Origin: Gammaproteobacteria bacterium
GTDB lineage: Bacteria; Pseudomonadota; Gammaproteobacteria; UBA6429; Thiohalophilaceae
Length of the DNA stretch: 64,000 nucleotides
Assembly (NCBI GenBank): GCA_029880855.1
Contig: JAOUNS010000018.1
Coordinates: 19,359-83,358, forward strand
Direction: 5' to 3'
Shown here: in pieces, positions 36,052 through 46,099 of the stretch
Position numbering within the stretch: the first letter of the stretch is position 1
Layout: every line of letters starts with the position of its first letter
Position numbers and translations under genes: made by a program
Notes under the pieces: generated by a model
Told to the model about the DNA's origin: nothing
Databases searched by the model: none
Seen by the model: the letters and a program-made list of their open reading frames with translations, nothing else

Positions 36052-37236
36052 TTGATCCTTATGAAACCCAACACCGTGCTTGTAAACGATTATTACACCA
36101 CCGAAAGTTTTGCCCGCATCAAGGCCCTGGCCGATCAGCATGAGACCCCGTTTGTGGTGATCGATCGCAACATCATCAAACAACACTACGACAACCTGGA
36201 AAGCCGGTTTCCCTACGCGCAGATCTATTATGCGGTCAAGGCCAATCCGGCGGTGGAAATCCTCACCCTGTTACGCGACCGGGGCGCCCGCTTTGATATC
36301 GCCTCCGTCTATGAACTGGACAAGGTACTGGGCCTCGGTGTCACCGCAGATCGATGCAGTTACGGCAACACCATCAAGAAGCGCAAAGACATTCGTTACT
36401 TTTACGAAAAAGGGGTTCGCCTGTTTGCCAGCGATGCCGAACCGGACCTGCGCAATATTGCCGAGTTGGCCCCCGGCGCCAAAGTCTATATTCGTATCCT
36501 GACCGAAGGCAGCCACACCGCCGACTGGCCCCTGTCACGCAAGTTTGGTTGTCAGATCGATATGGCGGTTGAACTGTTGGTGCTGGCGAAGCAACTGGGA
36601 CTGGAGCCCTACGGCCTCTCCTTTCATGTCGGTTCGCAACAACGTGACATCGGCGCCTGGGACGCCGCCATCGGCAAGGTCAAGATCATCTTTGATCGCC
36701 TGCGGGATGAAAACGGCATTCACCTGAAAATGATCAATCTGGGCGGTGGCTTTCCGGCGAATTACATCAGCCGCACCAATGATCTGGCCACCTATGCCAC
36801 CGAGATCACCCGCTTTCTGAAAGAAGACTTTGGTGATCACTTTCCCGAGATCATTCTGGAACCGGGTCGCTCGCTCTGTTCCAATGCCGGTATTCTGGTC
36901 AGTGAGGTAGTGCTCATCTCGCGCAAGTCCAGCACCTCATTGCATCGCTGGGTATTTACCGACGTGGGCAAATTCTCCGGCCTGATTGAAACCCTGGGTG
37001 AGGCGATCAAGTACCCCATTTACACCGAAAAACAGGGGGAGTCGGAAGAAGCGGTGATTGCCGGTCCCACCTGTGACAGTGCCGACATCATGTATGAAGA
37101 CCACAAGGTGGAACTGCCCCTCGACCTCCAGATCGGTGATCGCATGTACTGGTTCTCTACCGGCGCCTACACCACAACCTACAGCGCCATTGAGTTCAAC
37201 GGCTTCCCGCCCCTGAAGCAATTCATCATCGAATAA
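36052..37236 (+). CDS. Ornithine/lysine decarboxylase, alanine-racemase-fold type
   Basis: This protein of 394 residues (TTG start) is a PLP-dependent group IV decarboxylase: YYAVKANP carries the PLP lysine (Lys63), GLSFHVGSQQ (about 188-197), MINLGGGFPANY, EPGR (270-273) and GPTCDSAD with the substrate-facing Cys341. It makes putrescine from ornithine or cadaverine from lysine. The TTG at 36052 has AGGA 5 bases upstream; an ATG at 36061 is the alternative. Position after a long leader suggests regulated expression. Substrate choice cannot be read. Confidence 0.85.
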   Translation: MILMKPNTVLVNDYYTTESFARIKALADQHETPFVVIDRNIIKQHYDNLESRFPYAQIYYAVKANPAVEILTLLRDRGARFDIASVYELDKVLGLGVTADRCSYGNTIKKRKDIRYFYEKGVRLFASDAEPDLRNIAELAPGAKVYIRILTEGSHTADWPLSRKFGCQIDMAVELLVLAKQLGLEPYGLSFHVGSQQRDIGAWDAAIGKVKIIFDRLRDENGIHLKMINLGGGFPANYISRTNDLATYATEITRFLKEDFGDHFPEIILEPGRSLCSNAGILVSEVVLISRKSSTSLHRWVFTDVGKFSGLIETLGEAIKYPIYTEKQGESEEAVIAGPTCDSADIMYEDHKVELPLDLQIGDRMYWFSTGAYTTTYSAIEFNGFPPLKQFIIE

Positions 37237-37372
37237 TGACTGACACAGGATGTGCTCATGCAGGCAATACGATAAACTACGGCCTGCATGACACCCTGAC
37301 TCAGATTGATTACCTGCAGAACCTGGTCTGTCCCCTATTTATTGCCCAACGGGCATCCGCACCGAGATACAC

Positions 37373-38755
37373 ATGAACAAGTCCGACTTTTCCAGCCTGC
37401 CCCTGAGCACCGAATTACTTGAGGCTGTCAGCGCCCTTGGCTATGCGCAGATGACCCCCATTCAGGCCCAAAGCCTGCCGCTGATCCTGCAGGGCAAGGA
37501 TCTGCTGGCCCAGGCCCAGACCGGCAGCGGCAAGACCGCCGCCTTTGGCATCGGCCTGTTACACAAACTGATCACCCGCGCCAACCAGACCCAGGCACTG
37601 GTGTTATGCCCCACCCGGGAACTGGCCGATCAGGTCAGCAAGGAGCTGCGTCGTCTGGCGCGGGCCATGCCCAACACCCGCATCCTCACCCTGTGCGGCG
37701 GCACCCCCATCAAACCCCAATATACCTCGCTGGAACAGCCGCCCCATATCGTGGTGGGCACCCCCGGACGCATCCTGCAACATCTGGAAAAAGGCAGTCT
37801 GAAGATCAACACCCTCAACAAACTGGTGCTGGATGAAGCGGACCGCATGCTGGACATGGGCTTTCAGGACGAGATGCTGCGTATCATCGAGCTGACGCCG
37901 GCCCGCCGCCAGACCCTGCTTTTCTCCGCCACCTATCCGGCCCAGATCCAGTCCATCAGTGAAGCGGTACAAAATGATCCCGCCATCGTGCGTCTGGAAG
38001 AGCTGCACGATGACAAAAAGATCAAACAGGTCTTTTACGAGATCCAAAAAGGCGAGCGCACCAAAACCCTGATTGCCGCGTTACACACTTTTCGCCCTGA
38101 ATCCACGCTGGTGTTCTGTAATCGCAAGTTTCAATGTCAGGAACTGGCCGAGGAACTCTGGCAACAGGGCTTTCATGCCCTGGCCCTGCACGGTGATCTG
38201 GAACAAAAAGAACGGGATCAGGTCCTGACCCAGTTTGCCAATAAAAGCAGTTCCCTGCTTATCGCCACCGATGTGGCTGCGCGGGGTATCGACATCAAGG
38301 ATCTGCAGGCGGTGATCAACTTCGACATGGCCCACGATGCCGAGATCCATGTACATCGCATCGGTCGCACCGGTCGTGCCGACAAGGAAGGGCTGGCTGT
38401 CAGCCTGTTCATGGCGCAAGAAGCCCATCGGGTCAACGCCATTGAAGAATATCAAAACAGCCCGGTCACCATCGAAAGCACCACCAAACTCAAACTGCGT
38501 GAAAATTTCCGCCTCAGTCCGCCCATGGTCACCCTCAGCATCAACGGCGGCCGCAAGGACAAACTGCGCCCCGGCGATATCCTCGGCGCCCTCACCGCCG
38601 ATCCCAACATCAACGGCAAACTGATCGGCAAGATCGATATCTTCGACAACATCGCCTACATTGCCGTGGAACGCCCTGTCGCCAAACAGGCGTTAAATAT
38701 TCTGAATGAGGGGAAAATAAAAGGCAGAAAGTTTAAGGCGAGGAAACTGCGCTAA
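37373..38755 (+). CDS. dbpA: ATP-dependent RNA helicase DbpA
   Basis: This 460-residue protein has the DEAD-box core with Walker [22 protein letters not shown] and [10 protein letters not shown]. The C-terminal RNA-binding domain (about 385-460; MVTLSINGGRKDKLRPGDIL then IGKIDIFDNIAYIAVER) is specific to DbpA and recognises hairpin 92 of 23S rRNA during large-subunit assembly. It is the second helicase in this cluster. An ATG with weak binding site opens it. It ends close to a hairpin that mainly serves the opposite strand. Confidence 0.93.
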   Translation: MNKSDFSSLPLSTELLEAVSALGYAQMTPIQAQSLPLILQGKDLLAQAQTGSGKTAAFGIGLLHKLITRANQTQALVLCPTRELADQVSKELRRLARAMPNTRILTLCGGTPIKPQYTSLEQPPHIVVGTPGRILQHLEKGSLKINTLNKLVLDEADRMLDMGFQDEMLRIIELTPARRQTLLFSATYPAQIQSISEAVQNDPAIVRLEELHDDKKIKQVFYEIQKGERTKTLIAALHTFRPESTLVFCNRKFQCQELAEELWQQGFHALALHGDLEQKERDQVLTQFANKSSSLLIATDVAARGIDIKDLQAVINFDMAHDAEIHVHRIGRTGRADKEGLAVSLFMAQEAHRVNAIEEYQNSPVTIESTTKLKLRENFRLSPPMVTLSINGGRKDKLRPGDILGALTADPNINGKLIGKIDIFDNIAYIAVERPVAKQALNILNEGKIKGRKFKARKLR

Positions 38756-38795
38756 TCCATTCCCGTCTTCTGCCGGAAAGGATCACCAACAAAAA

Positions 38796-38814
38796 ACCCC
38801 GCCTAAGGCGGGGT
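38796..38814 (-). terminator. Terminator of the PEP-CTERM gene
   Basis: An 8-base perfect stem (ACCCCGCC with GGCGGGGT) and a 3-base loop are followed by TTTTTT on the minus strand, about 30 bases past the PEP-CTERM stop. It may also help stop dbpA transcripts from the other side. Confidence 0.85.
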
Positions 38815-38845
38815 CTGATAGTAGAACGATAATATTGTTATTATT

Positions 38846-39424
38846 TTATCTGCGTCTTGCCAGGACAATCCCGATTAAACCAAGCCCCAACAACATCAGG
38901 CTGCCGGCTTCAGGCGTCGGCACGGATGCCGTCCAGACCGCATAGGTTGACCAGGCCGCTGTGGTTGTTGACCTGATGAGACTGCCCGTCATGGAAAAAT
39001 CACTGGCAACATCATAAAAGTTTCGTGCATAGACATGAGCGGCGCGCTCATTGCCAAGGGTGTCAACAAATAAGCCATAGGTGGTCAACATGTCGCAATA
39101 CACATAGTTGGCGCAACCATTCACCAGCGAGGTGTTTGCCTCAAAGTCATAGACCAGACCATCCGAACCAACAATATTCGTGCCCAACATGGATAACAGT
39201 GCATTGGATGCGGCAAAGGCATCGGCGCTGTTGGTAAAGGTCAGATTGGCCGGAGTTCCATAAATACTATCGAAGGAACCATTTGCAAACCTGACATCAT
39301 AGAGCACGCCATTCACATCAACTTCGGTGATCGCGGTCAACTGTCCATTCGTCATTTCATAAACGGACACCGCATTAACCGATGAAGAGACCAGCAAAAA
39401 CAAAAAAACCAAATAACGAGCCAT
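38846..39424 (-). CDS. PEP-CTERM sorting-domain protein
   Basis: This 192-residue exported protein has a signal peptide (MARYLVFLFLLVSSSVNA) and the C-terminal PEP-CTERM signal: PTPEAGSLMLLGLGLIG then ARRR. Exosortase would cut at this signal and anchor or release it, usually as part of an exopolysaccharide or biofilm surface. The mature part is beta-rich with two cysteines and no recognised domain. No exosortase or polysaccharide genes are in this window. AGGGAG precedes the ATG. Confidence 0.85.
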   Translation of the reverse strand: MARYLVFLFLLVSSSVNAVSVYEMTNGQLTAITEVDVNGVLYDVRFANGSFDSIYGTPANLTFTNSADAFAASNALLSMLGTNIVGSDGLVYDFEANTSLVNGCANYVYCDMLTTYGLFVDTLGNERAAHVYARNFYDVASDFSMTGSLIRSTTTAAWSTYAVWTASVPTPEAGSLMLLGLGLIGIVLARRR

Positions 39425-39772
39425 TGATTACTCCCTGATAACAACAAACCTGTCCGGCCGGGAAGCTCCCTACCAAATATGACAGGTCAGTCCATCATTA
39501 ATGATTAAATTTAGAACAATGAGGTAATGGATACCTCTCCCCGAAAAACCGCATTATAAATCATTTCATTATCAAATCCCCTGTACTTTTGTGACATAAA
39601 AAAGAAAAGTTTGGCAAGATTGATTAATTAACAAACAAAACAGGCATGATCTGCACTGATGCAGGAAACATGTACGATGAAAAATGAAAAATGGAATTGG
39701 ATTGAGTTTAAATTTCAGATCAACCGAAATTAAAATATATGCCGGCCTTGTGAAACGTATCCGTGCAAGAGC
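39425..39772. other. AT-rich upstream region of the PEP-CTERM gene
   Basis: No gene is seen. A TATAAT-type minus-strand -10 sits at 39553-39558 with an upstream TG, without a clear -35. I found no RpoN-type promoter, which some PEP-CTERM genes use. Otherwise nothing stands out. Confidence 0.4.
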
Positions 39773-40198
39773 TTACAGCTTCAGACGCATCATCACATGG
39801 GGAATACCGGCATCCATGAAGGCCTCACCCTCGGCGGTAAATCCGGCCTGTTGATAAAACGCCACCGCGTAGCACTGCGCATGCAAAAACACGGCGTGAT
39901 GGCCATCGCGCCGGGCCAGTTCGATCAGCTGTTGCAGGATCTGCCGGCCTATGCCCTGACGTCGCCAGGCCTTGCGGATCGCCATGCGGCCAATCTGTCC
40001 ATCCGGCACCAGTCGCCCGGTGCCCACCGCTGTACCGGTTGTCGTCTCTGTCGCCAGTACATGCCGACAGTCGGCATCCAGTCCATCCCATTCCAGCTCT
40101 TCCGGCACGAGTTGCTCTTCAATAAACACCTCACGACGGATCTCGCTCAAGGCTGACGCCGCTGCTGACCAACTGACCGCTTTGAGCTCGATCGTCAT
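39773..40198 (-). CDS. GNAT-family N-acetyltransferase
   Basis: This 141-residue protein has the GNAT core with acetyl-CoA motif RRQGIGRQIL (about 88-97) and strands RLVPDGQIGRMAIRK before it, plus AVAFYQQAGF near the end. The substrate is unknown. Its ATG overlaps the stop of the roxA gene by one base (TGATG), so the two form an operon. The family is large and diverse. Confidence 0.88.
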   Translation of the reverse strand: MTIELKAVSWSAAASALSEIRREVFIEEQLVPEELEWDGLDADCRHVLATETTTGTAVGTGRLVPDGQIGRMAIRKAWRRQGIGRQILQQLIELARRDGHHAVFLHAQCYAVAFYQQAGFTAEGEAFMDAGIPHVMMRLKL

Positions 40199-41439
40199 CA
40201 GAAGCTGTCATCCTCATCATCAAGATACTCAAAGAACCCCTCATAAATCAGCCGGGCCAGAAGTTCCTCTGCCATGGCATCGGTCAGCGCGGCGCTCAGC
40301 TCGGCCGGTGGCGGATGACGCTGATTACACACCAGCTGAATCAACGGCAGCATGGTCAGGGGATAATGCCCGACTCGACCATTGATAAAGAAGTGGATCG
40401 CAGCCGGCCGGTCTTGCGCAGCCTGATCAGTGATGAAATACGCCGGCTTCGCGGCTTCATTGCGCACCAGCGGCACACCCGCTTTAAACGGCTCAAGACA
40501 AACGGCTGCATCGAAGTCCGTCTCATCCACGACAGATGTGAATGCCTCGGGCGTGTGGGTGATAAACTTGCCAAACCAGTCACTGTCCTCAAGCCGGCGT
40601 TGCAGTTCCTGCAACACCATCTGCTTTATCTTTGCCAGGGCCTGTTGCGTGATCTCGCCGGGATTTTCCTGCAGGGGCAACTGCGGGTCCTGATAAAACC
40701 GCTCACCCTGATCAGAGGCAAGCGAGATACTGTCTTGCGCAAGCACCTCATCCAGCAAGGCGCCGGCCAACTCGGTCAGGCTGGGGGCACGAAAGCCGAT
40801 GGACACGGTAATACAGTCCCCGCTATCCACATCATCCACCGCCACCCCGTGATGAATTACCCCCGGCGGCAGATAAAGCATATCCCCCGCCTCCAGCACC
40901 CAGCCCTGTTCCGCTTCAAATGAGGTTAAAACCTTCAGCCCCAGATCAGGTATAAAATCCTCATCCGCCACGGCCCGGGTTGAAATCTCCCAGCGCCGTT
41001 TGCCCTGCGCCTGCAACAGGAACACATCATAGTTATCCGTATGCGGCCCCACCGAACCGCCCGGTGCGGCATAACTGACCATCACATCATCCACCCGCCA
41101 GTTGGGAATAAAGCGAAACCGCTCCAGCAGATCGGCAAACGCAGGGATATGCAGATTTAACGACTGTAACAACAGGGTCCAGTGTGTGGCCGGCAACTCG
41201 GCAAACACCGACTCAGCAAACGGTCCGTGCAGACACTGCCAGGGATGATCACCATCACGTTCCAGAATAATCCGCGATTCCACCTCCTCTTCACAGGCCA
41301 GCCCCGCCATCTCATCCGCACTGATGGGACTGACGTAATGTTTGATGGCTGAACGGATCAGCAAAGGCTTTTGCTGCCAGTATTCGGCCAGGAAGGTCGA
41401 CAGGGGGGTGTTGCCAAGGATGTGCTCAGGGGTTTGCAT
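40198..41439 (-). CDS. roxA: Ribosomal protein uL16 arginine hydroxylase, RoxA/YcfD type
   Basis: This 413-residue protein is a JmjC/cupin-type Fe(II)- and 2-oxoglutarate-dependent oxygenase. The metal site is GPHTDNYDVFLLQ (His133, Asp135) with the third ligand in LPPGVIHHG (His196), and KRRWEIS follows the second strand. The C-terminal winged-helix part is present and acidic at the end (DDEDDSF). RoxA hydroxylates an arginine of ribosomal protein uL16. It heads a two-gene operon with GNAT and is divergent from the ABC-F gene. Confidence 0.88.
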   Translation of the reverse strand: MQTPEHILGNTPLSTFLAEYWQQKPLLIRSAIKHYVSPISADEMAGLACEEEVESRIILERDGDHPWQCLHGPFAESVFAELPATHWTLLLQSLNLHIPAFADLLERFRFIPNWRVDDVMVSYAAPGGSVGPHTDNYDVFLLQAQGKRRWEISTRAVADEDFIPDLGLKVLTSFEAEQGWVLEAGDMLYLPPGVIHHGVAVDDVDSGDCITVSIGFRAPSLTELAGALLDEVLAQDSISLASDQGERFYQDPQLPLQENPGEITQQALAKIKQMVLQELQRRLEDSDWFGKFITHTPEAFTSVVDETDFDAAVCLEPFKAGVPLVRNEAAKPAYFITDQAAQDRPAAIHFFINGRVGHYPLTMLPLIQLVCNQRHPPPAELSAALTDAMAEELLARLIYEGFFEYLDDEDDSF

Positions 41440-41659
41440 GATGCAGCTAGTCTAGGATATTTTGCGGGCGGAACACAGTCTTGTCGCATGGTGCAGTTAT
41501 CGGCCGAAACACCGCCAAACAACGCAAAGACCGGCTTTCGGCGCCGCCGGCCGGGACGGATCGCGGTAAAACAACCACCCGATGACGCGCACCACTATGC
41601 AATCTGTGGCATAATGCGCGGCCTTTTTACCCTCTGGCCAATAAGCCCCGGAATTTCCC

Positions 41660-43249
41660 TTGATTACAACAGCCAACATCACCATGCAATTTGGGGCCAA
41701 ACCCCTGTTCGAAAACATCTCCGTTAAATTTGGCAATGGCAATCGTTATGGCCTGATTGGCGCCAACGGTTGCGGCAAATCCACCTTTATGAAAATTCTC
41801 GGCGGCGAACTGGAACCCTCGGCCGGCAATGTCTCTATCGAGCCGGACAAGCGGGTCGGTAAACTGCGGCAGGACCAGTTTGCCTTTGAAAAGTACACCG
41901 TACTGGATACGGTTATCATGGGCCATGATCGCCTGTGGCAGGTCAAACATGAACGCGACCGCATTTATTCGTTGCCGGAGATGAGCGAAGAAGACGGCAT
42001 GAAAGTCGCCGAGCTGGAAGTCGAATTTGCCGAGCTGGATGGTTATACCGCCGAAGCCCGCGCCGGTGAATTATTGCTGGGTCTGGAAATTCCACTGAAA
42101 CAACACACCGGTCTGATGAGCGCCGTGGCCCCCGGCTGGAAACTGCGTGTATTGCTCGCCCAGGCCCTGTTTGCCGATCCCGATATCATGTTGCTGGACG
42201 AACCGACCAACAACCTCGACATCAACACCATTCGCTGGCTGGAAAAAATTCTGAATGAACGTAACAGCACCATGTTGATCATCTCCCATGATCGCCACTT
42301 TCTGAACAGTGTCTGCACACACATGGCCGACATGGACTATGGTGAGTTACGCCTCTACCCCGGCAACTATGATGCCTTCATGACGGCCTCGACCCAGGCC
42401 CGTGAGCAACTGTTATCCGACAATGCCAAGAAAAAGGCCCAGATTGCCGAATTGCAAACCTTCGTCAGCCGCTTCTCGGCCAATGCCTCCAAGGCCAAAC
42501 AGGCCACCTCACGCGCCAAACAGATAGAAAAAATTCAGCTGGCGGAAGTCAAACCCTCCAGCCGGCAATCACCCTTTATCCGTTTCGATCAGGAGAAAAA
42601 ACTCTATCGCAATGCGCTTGAACTGACCGAACTGGGCAAGGGTTTTGATGGTGAACCGCTGTTCAGCAAACTCAACCTGTTGGCTGAAGTCGGTGAACGC
42701 ATTGCCGTCATCGGTCCCAACGGCATTGGTAAAACAACCCTGTTGCGCATGCTGGTGCATGATCTTGAACCCGATACCGGTGTCATCAAGTGGTCGGAAA
42801 ACGCCAACATCGGTTACTACGCTCAGGATCACTCAGAGGATTTCAGCAATGATCTGACGCTGTTTGAGTGGATGAGTTTGTGGAAACAGAAGGGTGATGA
42901 TGAACAGTCTGTACGCGCCATACTGGGTCGCATGCTGTTCTCGGCAGATGAGATCAACAAATCCGTCACGAAAATTTCCGGTGGTGAACAGGGCCGCATG
43001 TTATTCGGCAAACTGATGATGCAAAAACCCAATATCCTGGTGATGGATGAACCGACCAACCACCTCGACATGGAATCCATCGAAGCCCTCAACCTGGCGC
43101 TGGAAAACTACCCCGGCACATTGATCTTCGTCAGCCATGACCGCGAGTTTGTTTCATCACTGGCCACCCGAATTATCGAACTGTCCCATACCGGCATCAC
43201 CAACTTCAATGGCACTTACGAAGACTATCTCCGAAACATCAGTGTATAG
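41660..43249 (+). CDS. ybiT: ABC-F ATPase, YbiT-like
   Basis: This 529-residue protein has two ABC ATPase cassettes without membrane domains: GANGCGKST and [10 protein letters not shown] in the first, [18 protein letters not shown] and MDEPTNHLD in the second, joined by a helical linker ([16 protein letters not shown]). The first signature reads [13 protein letters not shown] in place of LSGG, as in YbiT. Residues align almost continuously with my memory of E. coli YbiT, which supports the TTG start. ABC-F proteins bind ribosomes and relieve stalling. Single gene, divergent from roxA. Confidence 0.92.
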   Translation: MITTANITMQFGAKPLFENISVKFGNGNRYGLIGANGCGKSTFMKILGGELEPSAGNVSIEPDKRVGKLRQDQFAFEKYTVLDTVIMGHDRLWQVKHERDRIYSLPEMSEEDGMKVAELEVEFAELDGYTAEARAGELLLGLEIPLKQHTGLMSAVAPGWKLRVLLAQALFADPDIMLLDEPTNNLDINTIRWLEKILNERNSTMLIISHDRHFLNSVCTHMADMDYGELRLYPGNYDAFMTASTQAREQLLSDNAKKKAQIAELQTFVSRFSANASKAKQATSRAKQIEKIQLAEVKPSSRQSPFIRFDQEKKLYRNALELTELGKGFDGEPLFSKLNLLAEVGERIAVIGPNGIGKTTLLRMLVHDLEPDTGVIKWSENANIGYYAQDHSEDFSNDLTLFEWMSLWKQKGDDEQSVRAILGRMLFSADEINKSVTKISGGEQGRMLFGKLMMQKPNILVMDEPTNHLDMESIEALNLALENYPGTLIFVSHDREFVSSLATRIIELSHTGITNFNGTYEDYLRNISV

Positions 43250-43278
43250 GATGGCTTAAACAGGACATGTACGGCGAT

Positions 43279-44061
43279 CTATTGGGTGACACATTTATCC
43301 ATTGATCGCCGGTAAGGCTTGTTACACTCCCAGTCGTTACCAAAAGTATTAATGTGAGCATTCGGCGGCACGATCACCGCTTTGCAGACATCACCTGCCT
43401 CATGGTAACCGTATTCACATTTCCAGCCGGGACCATAGGACGATTCCTCCAAATAGGCATGCGCAGGAACCTGAATAGCAACACAGCTGTCACCACTCGC
43501 CCGGTAACCGCGACGACATTCCCAGCCCGTGCCATGTGACGTATCAACCAGATAGCCGTTCGCCGGCACCTTTATCACCACGCAGGCATCACCTTGCTCC
43601 CGATAACCGCGCTCACATTTCCAGCCATGACCATGGGAAGCATCAACAAAATAGGCATGCGCCGGGATCTTGATTTCATCGCACTTGTCATCATTAACCC
43701 GATAACCACGCTCACATTCCCAACCCGAGGCATACGCGGTTTCCGTCAGATACCCGTGCGCCGGCACCTTAATGGCGATACATGTGCCGTTGACCTCACG
43801 ATAACCCCGCTTGCAACTCCATTTGGTGCCATAGGAATCCAGCACCGCATGCTTCGGCACATGAATTTTCTTGCAAATATTTTTATCCTGCTTGTAGCCA
43901 TAATTACATTCCCAGCCGCCGCCATAGGTCATGGCATGTGCATTCGCCGGCAGCGTACCGGATATCTCGCCCGCCAGGACCTGTGCGGCCAACATGCATA
44001 CCAACAGGACTACACCCAGGAACAGGATCCCCGGAAACTTCGATTTATTATCAGACTTCAT
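43279..44061 (-). CDS. Secreted protein of seven two-cysteine repeats
   Basis: This 260-residue protein has a signal peptide (about 1-30) followed by seven tandem repeats of 31-33 residues beginning at Pro38, 69, 100, 133, 166, 199 and 232. Each follows the pattern P-A-H-A-Y, several residues, G-W-E-C-x-R-G-Y-R, then C, so each unit holds one likely disulfide. I do not know a named family. Repetitive disulfide-rich secreted proteins often bind surfaces or other proteins. The ATG at 44061 is chosen because it begins the signal peptide; upstream open frame is ignored. Confidence 0.8.
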   Translation of the reverse strand: MKSDNKSKFPGILFLGVVLLVCMLAAQVLAGEISGTLPANAHAMTYGGGWECNYGYKQDKNICKKIHVPKHAVLDSYGTKWSCKRGYREVNGTCIAIKVPAHGYLTETAYASGWECERGYRVNDDKCDEIKIPAHAYFVDASHGHGWKCERGYREQGDACVVIKVPANGYLVDTSHGTGWECRRGYRASGDSCVAIQVPAHAYLEESSYGPGWKCEYGYHEAGDVCKAVIVPPNAHINTFGNDWECNKPYRRSMDKCVTQ

Positions 44062-44591
44062 TACAGATTTCTTCCAGAAGGTAGAAAGTAAGGCAACAGG
44101 AGACTTTGTTTGCCGGATGGTGCAGCGAGTAAGCTGTTCAGATATAAACCTGTTAAACAGGCGTATTGAGAATCGGTTGCTTGAAAACATCTCCAGACAC
44201 TCAGCAAGTATATACACATTTCCCATACTTTGCTGACATTACACACATGAAACAACAACTTTCCTGAAATCGCCGTGCTGTCTCATTAATCAGGTTAATT
44301 TGCTTTCCCGTAACAAAGCAACGGTAACTGTATACCGGTTATATTCCCGGGTTAAGGCTTGATATAACAAGAATACAGGCAAAGGAGAGATAGGCATTTA
44401 ACTGTCTGTAATCACACTGTATTTACCTGCAGTTACACTGTGCAAAACAGACCGGGCTCAAGCAAATCAGCCGGGACGACGATGAAATCACCATGCTTTT
44501 CGTGTTTGGCAATTCACCACACTTTTATCATTCGCAGAGTCATTAATTAATGTGATGGGCTGTTTTATTGCCGGCCGGATACGGTGCCGCC
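44062..44591. other. Intergenic region, 530 bases
   Basis: No gene is seen. The region is AT-rich with TTAC/GTAA words between 44310 and 44450, including GTAAC at 44310 and 44324. It should contain the promoter of the repeat-protein gene. Nothing else stands out. Confidence 0.4.
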
Positions 44592-44819
44592 CTAATCGTC
44601 TGACGCGGGATTGCCGCTGATCAGCCGTTGCAGAATGGTCTGCAACTCCTGCTCGGTAATATCCAGATACTCCACCACCCGACCATACAGCATCACGGTA
44701 GGGACATTGCGCCCGTTCAACTCCTTTTGCGCCTTATACAGGCAATACAACACGATCCGCTCCTTGCGGGTCAGGCCGTCACGGACATCAGGCAAATTGT
44801 CAAAGTTGAACGATTTCAT
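44592..44819 (-). CDS. Small hypothetical protein
   Basis: This 75-residue acidic, helical, soluble protein (RKERIVLYCLYKAQKEL, then ITEQELQTILQRL) has no recognised domain; the pattern could be a small winged-helix or HTH fold. Its start lies 34 bases after the stop of the metallo-beta-lactamase-fold gene on the same strand, so the two may be co-transcribed. Confidence 0.6.
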   Translation of the reverse strand: MKSFNFDNLPDVRDGLTRKERIVLYCLYKAQKELNGRNVPTVMLYGRVVEYLDITEQELQTILQRLISGNPASDD

Positions 44820-44853
44820 GCTCTATCCACGCCAAACGACCGACCGGCGCCAA

Positions 44854-45801
44854 CTACCGGAACGCCTCTTTCTCCAGTTCCAGGATCATCTGACTGATAT
44901 AAGGACCAATCTGTCGATCAAAACCACTCCAGGTTTTGTATTGGGCCAGCTCCGCCACCACCTTTGGTTTCATCTCATAATCCTGCAAGCCCTGTTCATA
45001 ATACTTGCCCACTGAAGCGAGCAACTGTTGATAGAAACCGGCAAAGCGTTCAATCAACACCGGCTCACCGCTCATGCCGTGCCCCACCACCACATAACGG
45101 GGTTTCAGACTCAAGGCCGTTTGCGTCGCTGCATAGGCACCCCTGAAATTACCATGGCCCATAAACGAAAAGTGTACGTTATTGATGATATCACCGGTAA
45201 ACAACACCCCGTCCTCAACCACCAGCACCATCAGATCAGACGCCGTATGAGCCTTGTCAAACAACATCACCTGAAAATTAATCCCGCCAATGCGATAAAC
45301 CTTCGCCTCCGCCGCCGTATTCGGAATCACCGCCTTCGTCCCGACAAAATCCTTGCCCAGACGCTTGGCAAAGGTATCCATCCAAAACTTGTCCTCACCA
45401 CCCTTTAATAACTTGATCAACTCAGGATGGGCAATGGTCTTCGCCTCGGGAAAGGCCTCCACCAGCGCCTGATTGGCCAGCCAGTGATCACCATGAAAAT
45501 GCGTGGTAAAGATATGGGTAACAGGCTTGTTCGTCACCGCCGCAATGCGTTGCAGAATCATCTTGCCGATTTCATAACTGCTGCCGGTATCAACCACCAC
45601 CACCCCGCTGTCCGTCACCACAAAACCGGGATTATTATGAAAACCATGACTGACTTTTGGATCCTCATCATGGGGACCGTGCTCAATCACCCAGGTATGC
45701 GGCCCGATTTGTCGTGATTTGATATGAGGCCAGTCAAAAGCAAAGGCAGATTGGCAAAGAAAAGACAACACCAGAACCAGAAACACAGCATAAAACCGCA
45801 T
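44854..45801 (-). CDS. Exported metallo-beta-lactamase-fold protein
   Basis: This 315-residue protein has a signal peptide (MRFYAVFLVLVLSFLCQSAFA) and the MBL motif TTHFHGDHWLAN (about 99-110), VVVVDTGSS before it, a FDKAHTASDLMVLVVEDGVLFTGD segment (in part) and VVGHG. The pattern resembles the SoxH/quinoprotein-relay type of periplasmic MBL hydrolases. The ATG at 45801 follows GGAGG at 8 bases. It is not closely similar to the MBL protein at 23.2 kb. Substrate unknown. Confidence 0.82.
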   Translation of the reverse strand: MRFYAVFLVLVLSFLCQSAFAFDWPHIKSRQIGPHTWVIEHGPHDEDPKVSHGFHNNPGFVVTDSGVVVVDTGSSYEIGKMILQRIAAVTNKPVTHIFTTHFHGDHWLANQALVEAFPEAKTIAHPELIKLLKGGEDKFWMDTFAKRLGKDFVGTKAVIPNTAAEAKVYRIGGINFQVMLFDKAHTASDLMVLVVEDGVLFTGDIINNVHFSFMGHGNFRGAYAATQTALSLKPRYVVVGHGMSGEPVLIERFAGFYQQLLASVGKYYEQGLQDYEMKPKVVAELAQYKTWSGFDRQIGPYISQMILELEKEAFR

Positions 45802-45903
45802 CACGCACCTCCGGAAAAAATCAGCCTGAAAGGCTGGTGTATTATGAAAGAGGAGATAGCTTAGAGCCAAACCGGTTGGTGTGGCAATGAAAGAATCTAT
45901 AAT

Positions 45904-45980
45904 CCCGCTCACCCTACCTCAATCCCGCTCACCCTGAGCCTCGAAGTCCGTTCACCCTGAGCTTGTCGAAGGGCGGAACG
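45904..45980. repeat. Dispersed repeat cluster
   Basis: Three degenerate copies follow each other: CCCGCTCACCCT twice (45904 and 45924), then TTCACCCTGAGCTTGTCGAA from 45951. The last shares most bases with the repeats at 58926 and 59000. A short inverted motif of this kind (TCACCCT...AGGGTGA) is common in intergenic DNA. It lies just outside the restriction island. Confidence 0.65.
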
Positions 45981-46099
45981 AACAACCGCCCATCATTCTA
46001 AAACACACCCACCAAATCAGAGATGAATACCAGCCCTTTCAAGCCGGCTTTTTCCATTATATTATTGAATGCTTCTTTTCAGTACAGATAGTCACTGCA

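Noticed and set aside
44310..44328. GTAAC pair as a CpxR box
   Set aside because: The spacing is nine bases, outside the usual four to eight, and the nearest gene start is about 250 bases away.
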